From assembly GCF_051954455.1 (NCBI RefSeq), contig NZ_JBQCHS010000012.1:62001-126000 (forward strand): DNA of 64,000 bases, in the 5' to 3' direction. The notes beneath the pieces are model-generated. The model was not told where the DNA came from and ran no database searches. It saw only the letters and a list, made by a program, of their open reading frames with translations. Position 1 is the stretch's first letter. Every line of letters begins with the position of its first letter. The translations under genes were made by a program, and so were the position numbers. Of this stretch, positions 60,101-64,000 are shown piece after piece. The DNA is from Pseudolysinimonas sp051954455. Lineage in GTDB: Bacteria; Actinomycetota; Actinomycetes; Actinomycetales; Microbacteriaceae.

Positions 60101-60334
60101 CTCTACGTCCGAGCGGGCAAGGGCGAGAAGCTCTACCGCGAGGGGGCGCAGGCGGCTCTCGACGAGGCGGGGCTCGAGGCGATCCGCGAGCGGATCCGCA
60201 AAGCGGCGGTGCTCATCGCGGCGGCCGCGTACGAGGGCCGGCTCGAGCTCGACAGCTACGGCGGCCTCCCGACCATCCCGCGGCTGCGGATGCACCGCGT
60301 GCCGGCGATCTCGAGCGACGAGGGGGCGTCGTGA
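57128..60334 (+). CDS. adnA: AdnA-like UvrD/RecB-family helicase-nuclease subunit
   Basis: A 1068-residue protein with a UvrD-like motor and a C-terminal RecB-family nuclease. Walker A is GAPGTGKT (near residue 40). The motif II position reads VVVDDMQEA rather than DEYQD, so the motor is probably weak, as in the AdnA subunit of mycobacterial AdnAB. The nuclease motifs are GTILHWAME, SGSIDRVEIG, VIVDLKTG and QLGAYQLAY (Asp, Asp-x-Lys, Gln-Tyr). AdnAB resects DNA ends for homologous recombination. The GTG start follows TAGCGT (57116-57121) by 6 bases; the stop overlaps adnB (GTGA). Confidence 0.88.
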   Translation: MSSIGFVRGASDADPRVVLDAAQQQVVDLAEGESAAVLGAPGTGKTTALVELVADRVRELGYGPGEVLALTASRAAATRLRDRLALRIDRPTDGPLARTFSSLAFELVRSAARAAGAESPRLLTGAALDADLAELLAGQEEDGTGPDWPEPLDAQVRRLRGFRGELRELMARATEYDVSPERLRELGRATRRPEWVAAADFVAGYQRLVGLVRPQEYDPAELARYAVTAIRDGGADDRIARLRLVVVDDMQEATEGALAMLRALASRGVAVVAFGDPDVAANAFRGGEPDALGRLSAELGVPARRIVLTTVHRQGPVLRALTAAATERIGAAAAGVQRRAVAGAEDAAIPLLRIEAPSPAREWTAVARVLRQEHLVRGVPWSELAVVVRSGAQTPGLARALALAEVPTRTTSGGLALRDEKAARALLELVQAGIGAVELTPERAVDLLLGPFGGLDALSLRRLRLSLRAEELAGGGVRPSGELLVEGLRDRGRFATIDSAPARAAGRLAETLAQLREAQATIEELLWLAWERSRLAESWRQTALGTGIPAAEANRDLDAIVALFAAAKDYVERREHEGATSRAVAEEFIAETLSPDVPEDVLAPRRDDDAVLVTTPSGAVGLEFRTVVVAGLQDGVWPNLRPRGSLLGPQHLVRAAVGSGETELDERKLVLDDELRMFALAVSRARERVVLAAVANDDEARSVFFSLLPEGVPLVDATAAVPLTLRGAVGRLRRTLTDPRAPRAEVDAAASSLAELARLGLPGADPADWHGLAPISSEGPLFAGEPVRVSPSRIERLEESPLDWFLETIAGGDSGVVANVGTILHWAMETTPDPTFDSLWQAVEARWTELVFESPWFAERQQRLARGFTRALAEYLGDFAREGKTLVAAEERFLLQYSTEEFPTMPGEEGDEGERRPDRPGIQVSGSIDRVEIGPDGSVVIVDLKTGRPITSQAVIDELPQLGAYQLAYAEGHLGERLAGIASHRPGGAKLLYVRAGKGEKLYREGAQAALDEAGLEAIRERIRKAAVLIAAAAYEGRLELDSYGGLPTIPRLRMHRVPAISSDEGAS

Positions 60335-63300
60335 GCGAGAACCCCAGCGTCTCGGCGCGCGACATCGCGGCCGCGCTCGAGCTGCCGCCGCCGACCGACC
60401 AGCAGATCGCCGTGATCGAGGCGCCGCTCGAGCCGGCCCTCGTCGTCGCCGGCGCCGGCAGCGGCAAGACGGAGACGATGGCGAACCGCGTGTTGTGGCT
60501 GCTCGCCAACGGGCACGTGCGGCCGGGGGAGGTGCTCGGGCTCACCTTCACCCGCAAGGCGGCCGGCGAGCTCGCGGCGCGCATCCGCACGCGCATCGAG
60601 CAGCTCGCCGCCGTCGGTCTCGTGCCGGGCGACCACGACCCGTTCGAGGCACCCGACGTCGCGACCTACAACTCCTTCGCCAACGCGATCTTCCGCGACA
60701 ACGCGGTGCTCGTCGGCCGGGACGGCGACGGCCCGGTGCTCGGCGAGGCCGGCGCGTGGCAGCTGGTCCGCCGGGTCGTCACGAGGTCGGCCGACCCGCG
60801 CCTGCCCGACCTCGACAAGAACCTCGACCCGGTGACCTCGGCGGTGCTGAACCTCAGCCGCGCGATGGCCGAGAACCTGGCCGACCCCGAGGAGGTGCGC
60901 GCGCTCTCCCGCGACATCGCCGCACTCGCCGACCTGCCCTACGGCGACCGCTTCCCGCGCGACGCCGACCTCGCGTTCACTTCCCAGGTCGCGGCGCTCG
61001 ACGTGCTCGTCGACCTCGTCGCGGAGTACGAGGAGGCCAAGTTCGCCCGGAGCGCCGTCGAGTACTCCGACCAGGTCGCGCTCGCCCTCCGCATCGTCCG
61101 CAAGGCGCCGCGCGTTCGCGAGGAGCTGCGCGCCCGCGCCAAGGTCGTGCTCCTCGACGAGTACCAGGACACCTCCGTGGTGCAGACCTGGCTGCTCGCC
61201 GAGCTCTTCGCCGACCACCCCGTCATGGCGGTCGGCGACCCGAACCAGTCGATCTACGGATGGCGCGGCGCCTCCGCCTCGAACCTCGAGCAGTTCGCGG
61301 GGCAGTTCGGCGCCTCCGGGCCGACCTACGCCCTCTCGACGAGCTGGCGGAACGGTCATCGGATCCTGGACGCCGCGAACGCGCTCGTCGCCCCCCTCGC
61401 GGCGGCCTCGCGGGTGCCGGTCGCCGAGCTCACGCCGTCGCCGGTCGCCTCCGACCACGCCGTCCGGCTCGCCTTCGACGAGGACATCGAGACCGAGGCG
61501 GCGACCGTCGCCGACTGGTTCGCCGCGCGCGTCGGCACGGCGGAGCGCCCGGTCGCGAGCCCGCCGTCGGCGGCGCTCCTCTTCCGCGCCCGCGCGACCC
61601 AGGCGGTGTTCCTGGCGGCGCTGCGCGAGCGGGGCGTGCCGTACCACGTGCTCGGGATCGGCGGCCTTATGGCCGAGCCCGAGATCGCCGATCTCGTCGC
61701 GATGCTGGCGGTGCTCGACGACGCGGGCGCGGGGCTCGAGCTGATCCGGGTGCTCGCCGGGTCGCGCTGGCGCATCGGCGTGCAGGACCTCCACGCGCTG
61801 AACCGACTCGCCTCCTGGCTACGCGATCGCGACCACGCGCAGCGGCCCTACGACGAGGAGCTGCAGGAGAAGCTGCGCGCGAGCCTCACCGAGGGGGAGT
61901 CCGGCTCCATCGTCGACGCGCTCGACTTCATCGCCGGCGCGCCCGAGGGGCACGGCGCCCTCGCGCGCTTCACGGAGGCGGGCCTCCTGCGGCTGCGCGA
62001 CGCGGGCGCGACGGTCCGTCGGCTGCGGGGCCGGATCGGAATGCCGCTGCCGGATCTGGTCACGCTCGTCGAGCAGGAGCTGCGGCTCGACGTCGAGGCG
62101 ATCGCCAACGAGACCCGCCGCGTCGACGGTGCCGCCATGGAGGCCTTCCTCGACGCGATCGACGGCTACCTGGCGCTCGAGGTCGGCGGCGAGAGCGCGA
62201 GCCTCCGCGGGTTCCTGGCCTGGCTCCGGGCCGCCGAGGACCGCGAGGACCTCGCGCCGCGCCCCGAGGATCCGGAGCCGGGCACGGTCCAGATCCTCAC
62301 GATCCACGGGTCGAAGGGGCTCGAGTGGGACCTCGTGGCCGTCCCGCGCCTCGTGCAGGACGAGCTGCCGATGAAGCCCGTCGACGGCACCAACGGCTGG
62401 CTCGCGTTCGGGCAGCTGCCCTGGCCCTTCCGCGGCGACCGCGACGACCTCCCCGACTTCGCCTGGCGCGGCGCGGCGACCCGCAAGGAGGTCGCCGCCG
62501 CGCGCAAGGACTTCAAGGCCGCGGTCGCGCAGCGCGTCGACGACGAGGAGCGCCGCCTGGCCTACGTCGCGGTGACGCGCGCGCGGCACGAGCTGCTGCT
62601 CTCGGGATCGTTCTGGTCGACGCCGCAGAAGCCGCGGCGCGCGAGCGCCTTCGTGGCCGACATCGCCGCGGCCGGCGTCGTGCCGGCTCCGCCGGACGCG
62701 CCGACGAGCGACGAGAACCCGCTCGGCGACGACCTCGAGACCTTCCGCTGGCCGCGCGACCCCCTCGGGCACCGTCGCGCGGCGGTGGAGCGGGCCGCGG
62801 AGGCGGTGCGGGCCGCGACGCCCGGGATCGCGGGCCGGCTCGCCGAGGAGCTGACGCTGCTGCTGGCCGAGCGCGCCGCCCGCGCGGCGGGCGAGGGGCG
62901 CGTGACGCTGCCGGTGCGCGTCGCGGCGTCCCGGTTCAAGGACTTCGTGTCGGAGCCGGGGGCGGTCGCGTCGTCGACGCTCCGGCCGATGCCCGAGCGG
63001 CCCTACCGCGCCACCCGCCTCGGCACGCTCTTCCACGCCTGGGTCGAGGAGCGCTACGGCATCGGCGCCGGTGCCGACGAGCTGGACGCGGCCCCCGACG
63101 AGCTCGACGACCTCGGTGACGACGCCGCCGGGCTCGGCGGGTTCGGCGGGTCCGCCATCGGAGTCGAGCCGGAGGCGGAGGAGCTGTCGCGGCTCCAGGC
63201 GACGTTCGCGGCGTCGCCCTGGGCCGACCGCCGTCCCGTCGAGGTGGAGCGCGAGATCCACCTGCCCTTCGACGACCGCATCGTCATCTGCAAGATCGAC

Positions 63301-63579
63301 GCGGTGTACCGCGACGATCTCGAGCCCGAGCGGTTCGAGATCGTCGACTGGAAGACCGGCAAGGCCCCGAAGGACGCCGACGACCTCGAGCGCAAGCAGC
63401 TCCAGCTCGCCCTGTACCGGCTCGCGTACTCGCGGTGGGCGGGAGTGCCCGTCGACCGCATCGACGCGGCCTTCTACTTCGTGGCGGACGACCGCATCAT
63501 CCGGCCCGACCACCTCGATTCCGAGGAGGAGCTGCTGGCCCGCTGGCGCGCCGCGTTCGGCGTCGGAGGTGCTTCCTAG
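60331..63579 (+). CDS. adnB: AdnB-like UvrD/RecB-family helicase-nuclease subunit
   Basis: A 1082-residue partner of AdnA with complete helicase motifs: Walker A GAGSGKTE (near residue 41), Ia TFTRKAAGELA, II LLDEYQDTS, III GDPNQSIYGWRGAS, IV STSWRN, V ILTIHGSKGLEWD and VI YVAVTRARHE. The C-terminal nuclease has GTLFHAWVE, CKIDAVY, VDWKTGK and QLQLALYRLAY. It is the active motor and second nuclease of the heterodimer. The GTG start overlaps the adnA stop, ensuring equal synthesis. ligA follows 9 bases after its stop. Confidence 0.9.
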   Translation: MSENPSVSARDIAAALELPPPTDQQIAVIEAPLEPALVVAGAGSGKTETMANRVLWLLANGHVRPGEVLGLTFTRKAAGELAARIRTRIEQLAAVGLVPGDHDPFEAPDVATYNSFANAIFRDNAVLVGRDGDGPVLGEAGAWQLVRRVVTRSADPRLPDLDKNLDPVTSAVLNLSRAMAENLADPEEVRALSRDIAALADLPYGDRFPRDADLAFTSQVAALDVLVDLVAEYEEAKFARSAVEYSDQVALALRIVRKAPRVREELRARAKVVLLDEYQDTSVVQTWLLAELFADHPVMAVGDPNQSIYGWRGASASNLEQFAGQFGASGPTYALSTSWRNGHRILDAANALVAPLAAASRVPVAELTPSPVASDHAVRLAFDEDIETEAATVADWFAARVGTAERPVASPPSAALLFRARATQAVFLAALRERGVPYHVLGIGGLMAEPEIADLVAMLAVLDDAGAGLELIRVLAGSRWRIGVQDLHALNRLASWLRDRDHAQRPYDEELQEKLRASLTEGESGSIVDALDFIAGAPEGHGALARFTEAGLLRLRDAGATVRRLRGRIGMPLPDLVTLVEQELRLDVEAIANETRRVDGAAMEAFLDAIDGYLALEVGGESASLRGFLAWLRAAEDREDLAPRPEDPEPGTVQILTIHGSKGLEWDLVAVPRLVQDELPMKPVDGTNGWLAFGQLPWPFRGDRDDLPDFAWRGAATRKEVAAARKDFKAAVAQRVDDEERRLAYVAVTRARHELLLSGSFWSTPQKPRRASAFVADIAAAGVVPAPPDAPTSDENPLGDDLETFRWPRDPLGHRRAAVERAAEAVRAATPGIAGRLAEELTLLLAERAARAAGEGRVTLPVRVAASRFKDFVSEPGAVASSTLRPMPERPYRATRLGTLFHAWVEERYGIGAGADELDAAPDELDDLGDDAAGLGGFGGSAIGVEPEAEELSRLQATFAASPWADRRPVEVEREIHLPFDDRIVICKIDAVYRDDLEPERFEIVDWKTGKAPKDADDLERKQLQLALYRLAYSRWAGVPVDRIDAAFYFVADDRIIRPDHLDSEEELLARWRAAFGVGGAS

Positions 63580-63588
63580 ACTGACGGC

Positions 63589-64000
63589 ATGGCCCGAGGA
63601 CGCGGAGCAGCCCCCGAACCCGAGCAGGTCCCCGAGTCCACCGCCCCGGATCTCGCGGCGGCGAAGGCCGAGGCCGACCAGCTGACCGGCCGCATCCTCG
63701 GGGCGCGCGACGCGTACTACGGCCGCGACACGCTCCTCGTCGACGACGCCGAGTACGACGGGTGGATGCAGCGCCTCGAGACGCTGGAGCGGCTCTTCCC
63801 CGAGCTGCAGAGCCAGGACTCGCCGACCCAGAGCGTCGGCGCCGCGCGCAACACGCTCTTCGCGCCCGTGGTGCACGCCGAGCCGATGCTGAGCCTCGAC
63901 AACGTGTTCAGCCGCGACGAGTTCCTGGCCTGGGCCGCGAAGGTGGAGCGCGACGCCGGTCGGCGGGTCGACTACCTCTGCGAGCTCAAGATCGACGGGC
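63589..64000 (+). CDS. ligA: NAD-dependent DNA ligase, N-terminal part
   Basis: The first 137 codons of LigA lie in the window; the gene runs off the right edge. The N-terminal Ia domain that binds NMN is visible (DAYYGRDTLLVDDAEYDGWMQRLETLERLFPEL), followed by DSPTQSVGA and HAEPMLSLDNVF, and the adenylated lysine K134 in CELKIDG lies 10 bases from the window end. LigA seals nicks in replication and repair using NAD. The ATG follows TAGACT (63577-63582) by 6 bases; that hexamer overlaps the adnB stop. Confidence 0.95.
   Translation, partial: MARGRGAAPEPEQVPESTAPDLAAAKAEADQLTGRILGARDAYYGRDTLLVDDAEYDGWMQRLETLERLFPELQSQDSPTQSVGAARNTLFAPVVHAEPMLSLDNVFSRDEFLAWAAKVERDAGRRVDYLCELKIDG

Noticed and set aside
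56666..60295. 1209-codon frame antisense to adnA
   Set aside because: It is opposite a protein with clear helicase and nuclease motifs; its composition is typical of a shadow frame.
61819..63876. 685-codon frame antisense to adnB and ligA
   Set aside because: It crosses two conserved genes and contains no domain; a shadow frame.

Overview
The window is high-GC (about 70% or more), densely packed bacterial DNA. Gene content and order point to an actinobacterium, most likely family Microbacteriaceae. The markers are DUF3107 and DUF3117 proteins, an AdnAB-type helicase-nuclease pair, an fdxA-dapC pair, TatB, a type II citrate synthase and an efeUOB iron operon. I see no rRNA, tRNA, CRISPR array, insertion sequence or prophage. 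No gene-free stretch exceeds about 250 bases.

Layout. 1-5.3 kb: a flavin oxidoreductase edge, an exonuclease/thioesterase pair, a small-peptide locus, the YchF GTPase, a GNAT enzyme, and a membrane protein followed by a HAD phosphatase. 5.3-8.6 kb: a zinc alcohol dehydrogenase and small unknown proteins. 8.6-13.7 kb: a tandem glycine riboswitch followed by gcvT-gcvH-gcvP and a GNAT gene. 13.9-15.3 kb: a peroxiredoxin and a CPBP membrane protease. 15.4-21.6 kb: a five-gene peptide ABC importer in the order permease, binding protein, permease, ATPase, ATPase. 21.6-25.7 kb: a PH-like protein, an alpha/beta hydrolase, TypA/BipA and a lipoprotein. 25.7-29.8 kb: efeU-efeO-efeB on the minus strand under a DtxR/IdeR-type iron box. 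29.8-36.2 kb: ferredoxin, dapC, citrate synthase, an AbiEi/nuclease-like gene and divergent dapD/dapE, giving the succinylase branch of lysine/diaminopimelate synthesis. 36.2-38.8 kb: a PIG-V-like membrane mannosyltransferase, DUF3117, an O-methyltransferase and tatB. 38.8-43.4 kb: an aldehyde dehydrogenase divergent from an MFS_2 transporter coupled to a sphingosine-1-phosphate-lyase-like PLP enzyme. 43.4-46.8 kb: an Mrp ATPase, DUF1003 and a membrane-less MgtE/CBS protein. 46.8-51 kb: an aminopeptidase P, an XRE regulator, an SDR and a zinc-finger/nuclease-like protein. 51-57 kb: EEP and PHP phosphoesterases, two DUF805 proteins, a DEAD helicase and small conserved proteins. 57-64 kb: adnA, adnB and the start of ligA.

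Two window-wide patterns stand out. First, 27 starts are preceded by a TAnnnT hexamer that ends only 6-8 bases before the ATG or GTG, the signature of leaderless transcripts; I used it to choose starts. Second, the order typA ... fdxA-dapC ... dapD/dapE ... DUF3117 ... O-methyltransferase/tatB ... mrp-DUF1003-MgtE matches, from memory, the order on the Mycobacterium tuberculosis chromosome. Against that order, the efe operon, citrate synthase, the nuclease-like gene and the transporter/lyase cassette look like local insertions.
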